Below, one piece after another: positions 24,048 through 34,104 of a stretch of DNA of 64,000 bases; positions within the stretch are counted from its first letter, which is position 1; each line of letters opens with the position of its first letter. The notes under the pieces are model-generated. The model saw nothing but the letters and a program-made list of their open reading frames with translations, was not told where the DNA came from and did not search any database. Made by a program: the position numbers and the translations under genes. The DNA comes from Anthoceros angustus (Eukaryota; Streptophyta; Anthocerotopsida; Anthocerotales; Anthocerotaceae). The stretch is taken from NCBI GenBank assembly GCA_010909165.1, contig VJWM01000116.1:806001-870000 (forward strand). Reading direction: 5' to 3'.

Positions 24048-27000
24048 ATGTTGCCTCCCCTGAGCCTGGCTCCCGGGAACGTCAAGGCTCTGCTCTACTG
24101 CCAACGACGAGGCCCGCCTCAGGACTGCCAGGCAGGCCAGGGTGCGTCGGCTGCCGGTGCAGGATTTGGGAGCTGTAGAAGTTGGGCCTTGCACCATCAG
24201 TGGGTGGGTACATTGTCAGGGAAATTTTTCTATCGGTACCAGGATTTTGGAGGCTTGCTTACAGGGGATTTTCCTAGAGTGGTGCCCTTGAGGTGTCAAA
24301 GGTGGAGACAGCGGATACCTGGACGTCGTGAGACCAGGTGCTGCACGTCCATCTCGGACACTGTGGATTCCAAGGGAGATTTTGAAGGACCGGAAGGCAG
24401 TTTGGCTGTGGAGAATCCAAAGGTTGAAGGAGAGGAAGCTGGCAGCTTGGTTTTGGAGAACCCAGACCGTGAAGGACAAGTCGTTGGCAGCTTGACAGTG
24501 GAAGCGGGGGTGGATAGCTCACTGTCTGCAAGTGAGGAGGACACTGCTGCTTCGACTTCTGAGTTAGAGTTTCGAGGTCCCCTCCCTCCTGTGCGAGTCA
24601 GTATTGTTCGCAATATTCTGGAACAGTTGGGGTGGGGCGAGGAGACAGTAGGGGCCCTGGAGCTGCTGGGTGTTAGGTTGGGGCCGAGTCATGTCAGTGA
24701 TATAGTTAAGGAATTGGCAAACTGTGACGTTGCTCTCAGCTTCTTTCAGTGGGCTGGTCGGCAAGATGGGTACCGTCATTCTGCTACATCGTGCAGGGAG
24801 ATGATGGCCAAGCTTGCATCGGCTGGGAGATATGAGCAGATGTGGCAGCTGCTTGAGGATTTGAGAGCTGCCCGCTGTGAGTTGAGAGATGCTTTTAAAA
24901 CCATGATTCTGAGCTTCAGGGGTCCAAGCAAGTGTGGGAACGTGATTGCTGCATTTCGGAGGATTAAGGAATTCGGGACTAAGGCAGATTTGTTAATCTA
25001 CAACCGTGTGATAGACGTTCTTGTAGGATCATGTGACTATCGCTATGCCATTGAGGTTTATCGGGAAATGCTCCAGAGTGATTGTCTGCCAGATACCTTC
25101 ACATGCAACCGCATTATCCTAAGTCATTTTAAGCTAGGTGAAGCTGATGCAGCTAGAGAGATCTATAGCCAGATGGGTGAGAATGGGTGTATCCCTAATA
25201 TGCATACTTATGGAGCAATGGTTGACGGTCTTGTGAAAGCGGGACGAGTATCTGAGGCCCTAGAGCTGTTCTTGCAATCCAAGAAAGCAGGTTTTGACCA
25301 TAGTCTCATCACGTACAATTCTTTGATCAGCGGTTTAGGAATAGTAGGTGATATGGAGCGGTCGTTGGAACTCCTAGAGGACATGAGAAAAGCAGGAGTA
25401 GCTCCCGATGTTGTGACGTATAACTCGGTGCTCAATGGCATGTCCAGAGCAGGTCAGATGGACCGAGCCTTCGAGATTCTTGAAGAACTGACAAAATCAT
25501 GTAGTCCTAGTTTAGTCACTTACACCATACTCATCCGGGGGCTTTGCAAGGCGGGGTTCGTTGACCGGGCCTTCCATCTTGCGGATGAAATGAAGGGAAA
25601 GTTTGGTGCCTCTATTATCACTTACAACATTCTCATAGATGGGCTCAGTAGAATAGGTCATCTGGACAGAGCGTCTGCACTTCTGGAAGAGATCAAAGCA
25701 GAAGGAATTGCACCTGATGTTGTGACCTATGGTACTCTTATTGCGGGATTGTGCAAAGCAGGTAAAACAAGGGAGGCTTACCAGTTGTTTCACAAAATGA
25801 CTCTAGAGGAGATTGTGCCCTCTGTCATCACGTACAACACCCTCTTTGATGGGCTGAGCAAAGCTGGCCAGGTAGATGTTGCCTTCAAGCTATTCCAGAA
25901 AATGAAACAGGCAGGCGCAGCTGCGGATTTGATCTCTTACAACACTCTGATTGGTGCATTGGGCAAGGCAGGCCAACTTGATGAAGCCCGCAAGCTGTTT
26001 GCAGAGGCTGTGCAGAAAGGGTTGAAACCAGATGCCTATACATACTGTGCTCTTCTTGACGGATTGGGGAAAGCCGGCAGAATCAGTGATGCTGTCAGGA
26101 TGATGGAGGAAATGCAGGAGAACAATGTGCCACATAATGTGACGACGTATAATTGCTTCCTTGATGCCCAATGCAAAGTGGGGGCAGTGCGAGAGGCTTA
26201 TGCTCTGTATAGGAAGATGCATGAGGTAGGAGTTAGCCCGGATGTGGTGACCTTCAATATCCTCATTGATGGTTTTGGCAAAACTGATCAAATAGATGAA
26301 GCCCGTGCCTTGCTGACGGAAATGGAAAGGATTAAAATTGCGCCAGACGTTATCTCGTACAGTACCTTGGTTGTTGGCTTGGTGAGAGCAGAGAGGACTG
26401 AGGATGCCTGGCAGGTGTTTAACACAGCAAAAAAAGCAGGAATCACCATTGATGCTGTCACGTACAGCTCCATGATTGATGGCCTTGTGAAGGCAAACCG
26501 AGTTGATGAAGCTTGTTCAATTTTTGATGAGATGAAGTCTGCAGGGATTCACAACATCAGTACTTGTAACTTCCTTGTAGATGGACTATGCAAAGCAGGT
26601 CGATGGGACGATGCCTTCAAGTTGTTTGAGGAAATGAAAACACATACACCACCGAATGTCATCACGTACAGCTGCCTGATTGATAGGCTTGGTAAGTCGG
26701 GAAGAGTGACGGAGGCTGTAAGCCTCTTTAAAGAGATGAAGGAGCAAGGGATTGTGACAAATAATGTCATTTATAACATTCTTATTGATGGGCTTCGGAA
26801 GGCTGGTATGTTAACTGATGCTTTCCAACTGTTCCATGAGATGAAGCAAACCGGGGTGCTTCCGGATCTTTTCACATACAGTGAGCTAATCGATGCTCTT
26901 GGGAAATCAGGCCAAGTAGACAAAGCTGTGGAGCTCTTTGACACCATGAAAGAGGAAGGACTGACCCCAGATCTTGTCACATACAATGCTCTTATCAACA

Positions 27001-27245
27001 GCCTAAGCAGGACTGGTCGCATGGATGGGGCACTGGCCCTGTTTGAGGAGATGAAGAAAAAGAGCTGTGTTCCAGATATTGCCACTTATCAAATGCTCAT
27101 CAATGGACTTGGAAAAGTAGGTCGAATGGCTGAAGCCTGTGCTCTCTTTGACGAGATTGAAGAAAAGGGCTCCTATCCTGAGGTCAATTCTTCCATTGCA
27201 CTAGCTGTCGAAGTGGCCCGTCAGAAAAAAGGAGCTAAAAGGTAG
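24048..27245 (+). CDS. P-class pentatricopeptide repeat protein (PGR3-like)
   Basis: A 1065-residue intronless protein with about 24 tandem P-type PPR motifs from residue about 235 to 1045, mostly 35 residues long with the pattern V.TYN.LIDGL.KAG..DEA..LF..M...G..PD. Four motifs appear to be 34 residues. No E, DYW or SMR domain follows, so it should bind RNA without its own editing or nuclease activity. The N-terminal roughly 190 residues lack motifs, are rich in R/S/G and contain alternating acidic repeats (ENP..EGE), consistent with an organelle transit peptide plus linker. Length and motif number resemble PGR3 of chloroplasts (about 1110 residues), which stabilises and helps translate specific plastid mRNAs, but targets cannot be read from homology alone. 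It is divergent from MED9. It ends MKR-like (KKGAKR) at a TAG. Confidence 0.93.
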   Translation: MLPPLSLAPGNVKALLYCQRRGPPQDCQAGQGASAAGAGFGSCRSWALHHQWVGTLSGKFFYRYQDFGGLLTGDFPRVVPLRCQRWRQRIPGRRETRCCTSISDTVDSKGDFEGPEGSLAVENPKVEGEEAGSLVLENPDREGQVVGSLTVEAGVDSSLSASEEDTAASTSELEFRGPLPPVRVSIVRNILEQLGWGEETVGALELLGVRLGPSHVSDIVKELANCDVALSFFQWAGRQDGYRHSATSCREMMAKLASAGRYEQMWQLLEDLRAARCELRDAFKTMILSFRGPSKCGNVIAAFRRIKEFGTKADLLIYNRVIDVLVGSCDYRYAIEVYREMLQSDCLPDTFTCNRIILSHFKLGEADAAREIYSQMGENGCIPNMHTYGAMVDGLVKAGRVSEALELFLQSKKAGFDHSLITYNSLISGLGIVGDMERSLELLEDMRKAGVAPDVVTYNSVLNGMSRAGQMDRAFEILEELTKSCSPSLVTYTILIRGLCKAGFVDRAFHLADEMKGKFGASIITYNILIDGLSRIGHLDRASALLEEIKAEGIAPDVVTYGTLIAGLCKAGKTREAYQLFHKMTLEEIVPSVITYNTLFDGLSKAGQVDVAFKLFQKMKQAGAAADLISYNTLIGALGKAGQLDEARKLFAEAVQKGLKPDAYTYCALLDGLGKAGRISDAVRMMEEMQENNVPHNVTTYNCFLDAQCKVGAVREAYALYRKMHEVGVSPDVVTFNILIDGFGKTDQIDEARALLTEMERIKIAPDVISYSTLVVGLVRAERTEDAWQVFNTAKKAGITIDAVTYSSMIDGLVKANRVDEACSIFDEMKSAGIHNISTCNFLVDGLCKAGRWDDAFKLFEEMKTHTPPNVITYSCLIDRLGKSGRVTEAVSLFKEMKEQGIVTNNVIYNILIDGLRKAGMLTDAFQLFHEMKQTGVLPDLFTYSELIDALGKSGQVDKAVELFDTMKEEGLTPDLVTYNALINSLSRTGRMDGALALFEEMKKKSCVPDIATYQMLINGLGKVGRMAEACALFDEIEEKGSYPEVNSSIALAVEVARQKKGAKR

Positions 27246-28612
27246 GCTGCTGCAAGATGACTTATCTGAGGCACCATTCACCTGGCACAGGACTTGCCTT
27301 ATGCTCTGAACCCGTTAGTGCCAATGTAGAGGCCCTGCTCTTTGCAGGGTAATTGTCTTGGCCCCTTAACCAGGAGTCTTCGCATCGCGTTTCTAACCTG
27401 AGAATGTCGCCAATTGAGGGATAGCTTCCTGGCCAAGTTTTGATACGGACCTCTGCAGTGACCAGATCTGAAGTAAGAGGAGACATCCATGTGATGTAAG
27501 TTGCTTCTGATCCCCATCCTGATCTATGTTTGAACGCTGGTAAAGAGTCTTCCCCATTCCTGACATCCTGAACTGTCTCGCAGGTCTTCCTAGATAAGCC
27601 GTCGTTTCAACCGCATGACGGTTGTTCCCATCTGACTCTTGAGTGACTCTAGGTTTCTCGTATATGGAGCACAGTTTTGAGTTGAGCCTTTCCATCAATC
27701 CAATTGATGACGTTCTTCATCATTGACAAGCCTGGCATCCTTTGACCCATCCCCAAAGTTGGCCTAAATTGGAATCTTTCATTGCTGAGAAGTCTGTACT
27801 TCAAAATCAAGACAGTTGAACTGATCTTGGTGTATAATCGATCGAGCGGAGCACTACCCCTGTCACTGACCACAGATTTGGGCGCTTGAGTGTGCGCACG
27901 CAGAGCATAATAAGGCCCCCAAATGCCCAGCAGCTCATGTGACCTGAAATGTCTACTCACTCAGCAGTTCAGCTCACTGCATCCTTGTGACGTGATGAAC
28001 AGGACAACTGTGACCCATCGCACCGTATGAAAGAACCATATCCATCTCGATGATTATACCATATTCCAACAAAGCAGTGAATCACATTTGCTCCACAACC
28101 TCGGCGCGGCTTCAATGCATGCTGTCCAAGGCATACCCATTGTGAATCTAAGGCTCAGAAATCTGTCGCAGAGCGATTTTCAACAGATGTGCAATGTCCT
28201 AAGTTGCAGCGGACGACTGTGGTAGTCCAGTGTTGTCCATGAACTTACATACTTCGAATCCTTCGACGGTCACAAGATTCTCGTCCCTTCTTCAGTATGT
28301 TGATGTGGTATAGGCACTGCGGTAGAGATGAAACTAACCTCCAGTTTGAAAATTTGAAGTGGTGTAATGACACCAAACTGGGCTGTGATGGATTAGGCTG
28401 ACTGATTCCTGAAAGATCGCAGAAGATGAATGGCGATCCGGTGTCCACTTGTAACATACAGCCTGCACCAACAGTGTCTCGTCAGCACAGCGCAAACTCC
28501 GCATCCGCACTCGGATAGGAGTATGTGGCCTTCCTCCTGGGATCGCACTTCCCCCACCAGCTCAACCTAGCACTCCAATCTTGCCTGTGAGGAATCTGGG
28601 CTGCTCTGCACG
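27246..28612. other. spacer, no recognisable gene
   Basis: Minus-strand frames at 27393-27698 and 27649-27960 are short and have no domain. There is no tRNA or repeat that I can identify. The part next to 27245 should include the PPR 3' UTR. Confidence 0.5.
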
Positions 28613-28995
28613 ATGTCGGCTGCGCAGGCGCTCTGGAATGGCAAGATCATTGCCGCCACCGACACCTTCGAGACCGTGGAAGGCAACGTCTACTTCCCGA
28701 AATCGGCTGTGAAGATGGAGTTCTTCAAGCCAAGCGCCACACATACCACGTGCCCCTGGAAGGGAGTCGCTTCGTACTACACTGTGGAAGTAGATGGCAA
28801 GCAGAACAAAGATGCCGCCTGGTACTACCCGGAGCCACTGCCTGCTGCCGCCAAAATCAAGGTCCGTTGAGGTCCCGACTCCCCTGCTCTCCATCTCACT
28901 GAACTCAAATCTGTCTTGTGGGTTCCCTGATTTGTGTCACCTACTGGCAGGATCATGTGGCGTTTTGGAAGGGAGTGGAGGTGAAGAAGAAGTGA
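28613..28995 (+). CDS. DUF427 family protein
   Basis: Two exons, 28613-28861 and 28951-28995, with an 89-bp intron (GTCCGT...GGCAG), encode 97 residues. The sequence is a full-length DUF427 domain: ALWNGKIIA, GNVYFPKSAV, the THTTCPWKGVASYY motif, DAAWYYPEPLPAA and the C-terminal HVAFWKGVEV. DUF427 proteins are small, soluble and widespread in bacteria, fungi and plants, with a compact beta-rich fold and no established reaction. The conserved CPWKG..SY motif suggests a ligand pocket. Without the second exon the protein would stop in the intron and lose the conserved FWKGV tail, which supports the splice. The plus-strand gene is isolated. Confidence 0.9.
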
Positions 28996-30274
28996 CCAGC
29001 TCACACAGTGACAGCCTAATACTTATCCCTGCAGCTGGTGAGGAATTGGACCTGAAATCAAGAACGCTTGACGTAGATTAGACAGCAGAAAACTTACATA
29101 GATTGGACCTGTAGCAAAACAGATATAGCCCTCAGCAGTCATCAGTGCTGCTGGCATCCTGCACTTTGCAGTTCGAAAGATATTGTGTACACTTCTTCAC
29201 TGGCTTGAGGACCCGCTCGGTGTCAGTAATATCCCATGCTTTAACAGACTACCTACTCTCTAGCCTGCTCTGCTGTACAGTGTGGAGTCTTCACGGTAGC
29301 GGAAATTGATCGAACCACTTGATGGGCCATTCTGCTTGACTAGATCAAGCTTGGTGGGCTAGAGGAAGCCGTGGCTGATGGTCACTTTGCTTCCCTTGTG
29401 AGAGGAATTCTCTGACGATGTCCAGGTCAGTGCGATTCAGATAGACGCACGTAGGCCCCAGGAAGCAAGTTCGACTCAATAGTGCGCAGGGTAGCTACAG
29501 GTCTGTTGCAGTGTCCATGACTCCATATGCTGTGCACAACTCTGGGCCCTATTATTCATCGAAACAGTCCTTCCTGCTGCATACCCTACTCCTCACGGTG
29601 GGACGGTGCACAGCACAGCCCATATCATGGCTTCCATGTGGGCAGCACATGAAATCAAAGAACCACCACAAGGAAGGACGCTGGCTACCATGCCCTACTA
29701 TCATAGCAACTGGTGCAATGGTAGCCCTTCATGACAAGGGGTAGCACCTAAAGAGTCTTCCATGTCCCACAGTTCGGAACAGACACCTTGCAAGGCACAT
29801 CGAATCATGATAAGCAACATGGGCGGTACTGTGGAAGGCATTGCTAGGGAGTAGTCATAACAGGCACTAGAAGCAGATGGAGTGGTTGGGATGCCCGATG
29901 GAAAAGGAGTGAGTCGTGAGAAGAGGAAAGACGAGGGCTCAGCAGTGTACCTATGCATATATGAATGTAATGTGGAGTAGATGTAGCATGGATCATTTAA
30001 GGATGTTCCAAACGAAGCCATGTTCCAAAATGAAGCTATGTACCATAGCCTGGTGCCATATGAGGAGAGCCAAATTAGGAAGGGCCTATCCTTCGAATTC
30101 ATAAGTCTTTGAGCGAGGGAAGTTCAGAGTCGCGATGATCTTAGCTGTTATGATTGGTGCAGGCAGCCGACGGTACACGGTGCTTGGAACTTCAACCTCA
30201 AACGCTACCCAACTCTGTGCAATAAAACCACACACCAGGGAGGAGACCACATCAACTCTTTGGAGTACTCGGAC
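28996..30274. other. spacer, no recognisable gene
   Basis: Short frames on both strands have no domains. A possible 5' leader of the GH16 gene lies at the right edge. Confidence 0.45.
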
Positions 30275-32198
30275 ATGGCCCTTCACAGGAAACAACCTAC
30301 ACATCAGTTCGGATTCCTGCTGCTGTTGGCGATCTTGCTGTGTGGATCTTGTGCAAGGCCTGCAAGGAGTTTCCGCGAGCTCAAGCATGGTCCGCACGGT
30401 GCGGGGATCGGGAGAGGAACGAGGACGCCATCCCACTCATTCATCAAAAGAATGACCACTCTGGAAGCTGACACCTTGGATTCCGCACCTCCCGGCAGCC
30501 AACCAGCACAAGAGCCGTTGGATTCCCCACCTCCAGGCAGCCTACCAGCACAAGAGCGGCTGCAGGATGTGGTGGTGGATTCTTGCGCCAGTAACGTCAA
30601 CATGTCTCCCGACGGCACAATATCTATCAGCCTCGATCAAAATTGCGGTGAACTTCGTGTTCACCCAAAGATTGATGCAAACAGAAGCTTCCCGTTCTTC
30701 TGAATATCGTTGTCGGATTCTGAACTGACGGTTAAGTTTTGCTCTTGCAGGCGGCAAGTTCCATTCCAGGGACAACTTTACTTCCGGCGTCTTCACTGCC
30801 TCGGTCCAAGCACCTTCCAACGCTGCCGGCGTCACCAGCCAATTCCTTGTACCTTCTATTCTTCTTCATTCTCAATTCCTCAAACTCAAAATAAGTTAGA
30901 CATTGCTTTTCGAAGGTGATCGTTAACACGGCCCTCGTTTCGAATTTGATATCCTTCAATGCAGATCGCTTCTTCGGCCGACCAAACACCGCAAGAGGGT
31001 ATTAGTTTTGCTTTTGATGGAGGTAATCCTCGGTGGCTTATAACAAGCTACTCGGTCACCGGGGATAGCATAACTCATGCACAAGTTATAGTGGTGTGGT
31101 TCGACACAACAGCTTCCCCTCATAAATATACTGTCAAATGGGATAGTCATTCCATAGTGTAAGTTTTATATTATTTTATTAAAATAACATAAAATAATAT
31201 AAAATACTATAAGTTTTAATTGATTTTTATTTTTACTGATAGCTAAAATATGTCATTTGTTGCAGATGGTTAGTGGATGATACAGTAGTACGATCGGTTA
31301 TAAATGATGGAAATCAAGCATTTCCAACTAAACCGGGAAGTCTTTATGTTTCAGTGTTTGCCAATGGGAATGAGAAGGCAGGTGGAGTAAATTGGAACAA
31401 TGCACCATTTTATATGACTTTTAGCTCTATATCAATAACTTCTCCATTAGCTGAAGGGATATGGGTCCCTCCTGATATGCAATCGGAACCAACAAATTTA
31501 TTGGATCCGGTTGTTCTTGAATATTGTAGTGACCATGTGGATGTAGACCAAAGTGCCACTTTATATATAGACTTTGACAAGAGTTGTGGTAGTCGTTTTC
31601 ATTCTATTCATCATTTAAGGTATGGTACATTTTCGAGTCTCGTGAAATGTCCAGATGGTAATACAGCTGGTTTGGTAACAAGCTTATATCTTTCTTCTCA
31701 AGAAGGCGATCCTAATCGCGATGAGATTGACTTTGAGTGGCTTGGAAACCAAAAAAATGTTGTCCAAACTAATTTTTATGTTAGTGGCAAAGGGTCACTT
31801 GCTTATCAAGATGTGACCGATCTAGGATTTGATTGTTCTGAACGTTCGCATAGTTACATGATATCTTATACAGACGAACAAATACAGTAAGTGGGCTATG
31901 GTGCAATCGTTGCTTGTGCTAAGAATTGAGGTGATAAATATCTTTCCCATACTAATTGCTTTGTTGTTTCAGATGGTTTGTGGACGGCAAGGTCATACGA
32001 ACTTTGTCAAAAGACCAACAATTATTAATACATGATATGTATCCAAGCCAACCTGTTTATATGTATGGTTCCATATGGGATGCATCTTCCATAGATAACG
32101 GAAGCTGGGTGGGCACTTGGAACGGACAAGGTGCACCTTACCAAGTACAATATAGCAATATCACCCTTAAAGGACAAGTTGTAAAACTTGATGTTTAA
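30275..32198 (+). CDS. secreted protein with two tandem GH16 domains, first one lacking catalytic acids
   Basis: Five exons (30275-30647, 30751-30848, 30965-31158, 31266-31886, 31973-32198) give 503 codons without a stop. A signal peptide (GFLLLLAILLCGSCA) is followed by a Pro/Gly/Gln linker to about residue 100. Domain 1 starts VDSCASNVN; domain 2 starts LEYCSDHVD. The two align along their length: C-x-x-x-V, DQNCGGKFHS against DKSCGSRFHS, VTSQFL against VTSLYL, IVWLVDDTVVRS against IQWFVDGKVIRT. Domain 2 has the GH16 catalytic motif DEIDFEWLG (nucleophile E, D, acid/base E). Domain 1 reads EGISFAFDG there, so all three acidic positions are lost. GH16 enzymes hydrolyse or transglycosylate beta-glucans and xyloglucan in cell walls. 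The 'WNNAPF' and 'GNQKNVVQTN' words recall XTH and Crh-like branches. The subfamily is not certain. An in-frame Met also lies 15 bases upstream. Confidence 0.85.
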
Positions 32199-34104
32199 AA
32201 TCAATTTGACAATTAAGTGTCATGGGGACGGATCACTGCTGGGATGGAGGTCTTACAAGCTAGTTCAAACAGAGCTATTTCTTGAGTATCGGCCTTGTCT
32301 TCGGTCACCGTCGCCAGTAACCGCATCGACACGAGGTCGTGAGTCTTGCAAGCTCCATTTAGGATATAGAATTTCTCATCTTGCAAGCTCCATTTAGGAT
32401 ACAACATTTCTCACCATCACCACACGGAATTTGATCTCTGGAAGTAGGACACTGACAAAAGATTCAGGGCTTTCAAAAGGGGATGATTTGTATCAGTATC
32501 CGAGATACATGTATCATTATGATTATTTGTTTGAAGAAGTCCCATGTATGATGTCTGCTGCCTAAGACTCTTAGGGATCCTGTAAATTACATATGATCTC
32601 TGATACCTCAGGCCCTTAGGGATCCTGTAAATTACATATGATCTCTGATGCCTAAGGCCCTTAGGGATCTGTAAATTATATAGAGCATAAATACCTCATC
32701 AAATTCACACAAAAAGAACGCCACAAAAAGAAAGCTTTGGTGGTGGGAGCTTGTGGGAGCTTTGTTTCTTGCGCTAGGGTTTGTCCTGGCTTCAGATCTC
32801 GGTCCGGTCTCCGGGGAGACTAGGACATGCGATACACATTTTGTTTTGTCTATGTGAAAAGATCGCTGGCGAAATCGAGGTAGATCGTTTTACTGATTTC
32901 CTTGTTTGCCTTGTAGACCACCTAAAGTCGTCCCTGTGAAGAAACGCCCGGACTCTCTCTTTGCGAGTTCATCGTGCGATGCTATAATTCACAATAAATC
33001 GTATAGGTAGTAATGCAGCACATTTCATGATACTCTGTGCAGTCTGCACGTAGAGGTAGGTACGTAGGTAGGTAGGTACATAACGCAATGTCCACAAGAT
33101 CGTAAAACGAAAGAGGTTGCGGTCCGCAGCAGCTTTTGCCCGCCAAAACGTGTCCGTTCACACTTTTCTTCTCACGGCACGTCCCATGGCAGGTTCGCTA
33201 TCCTGATCCGTCCGATCGGGACCTGCGTGGTGCGGAGTTCATCCCCTTGAGCTTATCGTCAGCAATCGTTGGAAGCTTTGGAGGGTCTGGATTCCTGAAG
33301 TTTGAAAGGTTGGGATACTCGACCAAGTCAGCAGGAGAGCTGTTGTGGTGAGCATCAGAAGGGTGGATCGGAGGAGGGAGTGACGGATCCGATGTTGTTT
33401 TGCGGATCTGCGCCTTGCCAGATTCGGTCTTCTTACCAATTCGGGACGTGGGTAATTTGGCAGTGAAGAAGAAGAAGATGAAGAGTGGAAGTGGCAGTAA
33501 TGCCAGGTAGCTGTTGCAGTGGATGGCCTGGGTGGGTGCACAGGCAGGAGACTCGGTGGGAGGTAGCTCTCCTGAGTTAAGTAAGGCCTGTCAACTCCTC
33601 CCGGTAGCCTTGCTGCAATGTGGTCTTGGACATTTTGTGGGAACCAAATTCAATGGTCAGTGGTCAGTCAGTGGGAGTCTGTTTCCTCTCTGACATTGTG
33701 TCGTAGGAATCTGTGGGAATCTGTTCTCATTCGACGTACTCAGTTTGTTCCCAAGGGTGCATGTATAGAGTCCCCTGAATTTGGACTCCCTGTTGGTTTT
33801 TGAAGTTGAAAAGTCAGACTTTGCGGTTCAGGTTCAAGGCAGCTGTCGGTTAGTGATGAGAATGTGCTGATCCCAAGTTCGTTCACATGGTCTGTGTGGA
33901 TCGCCACCGGTGGCGCAGTTCTTTGTGTGAGGAGCGTGAACAACACTGTTCGCTTGACATTATCTTCGCAGTTTGCAGGTTTTGGGAGATATTCTTTGGA
34001 AGCTTATCTATGGGCCACAATCTATTCACACAGTTGCTGAGAAGTGCAAGCCACGAGGCATAAGGGACATCCTTATGTGTGTGGTAGTAGATTAAGGCTG
34101 CAAG
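32199..34104. repeat. spacer with short tandem duplications
   Basis: 32341-32414 has two copies of 'cttgcaagctccatttaggata'. 32560-32690 has three copies of a unit of about 45 bp centred on 'cttagggatcctgtaaattacatatgatctctgat'. The last kilobase before 34105 is presumably promoter and 5' leader of the lipid-transfer gene. Minus-strand Ser/Thr-rich frames there are not credible genes. Confidence 0.55.
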
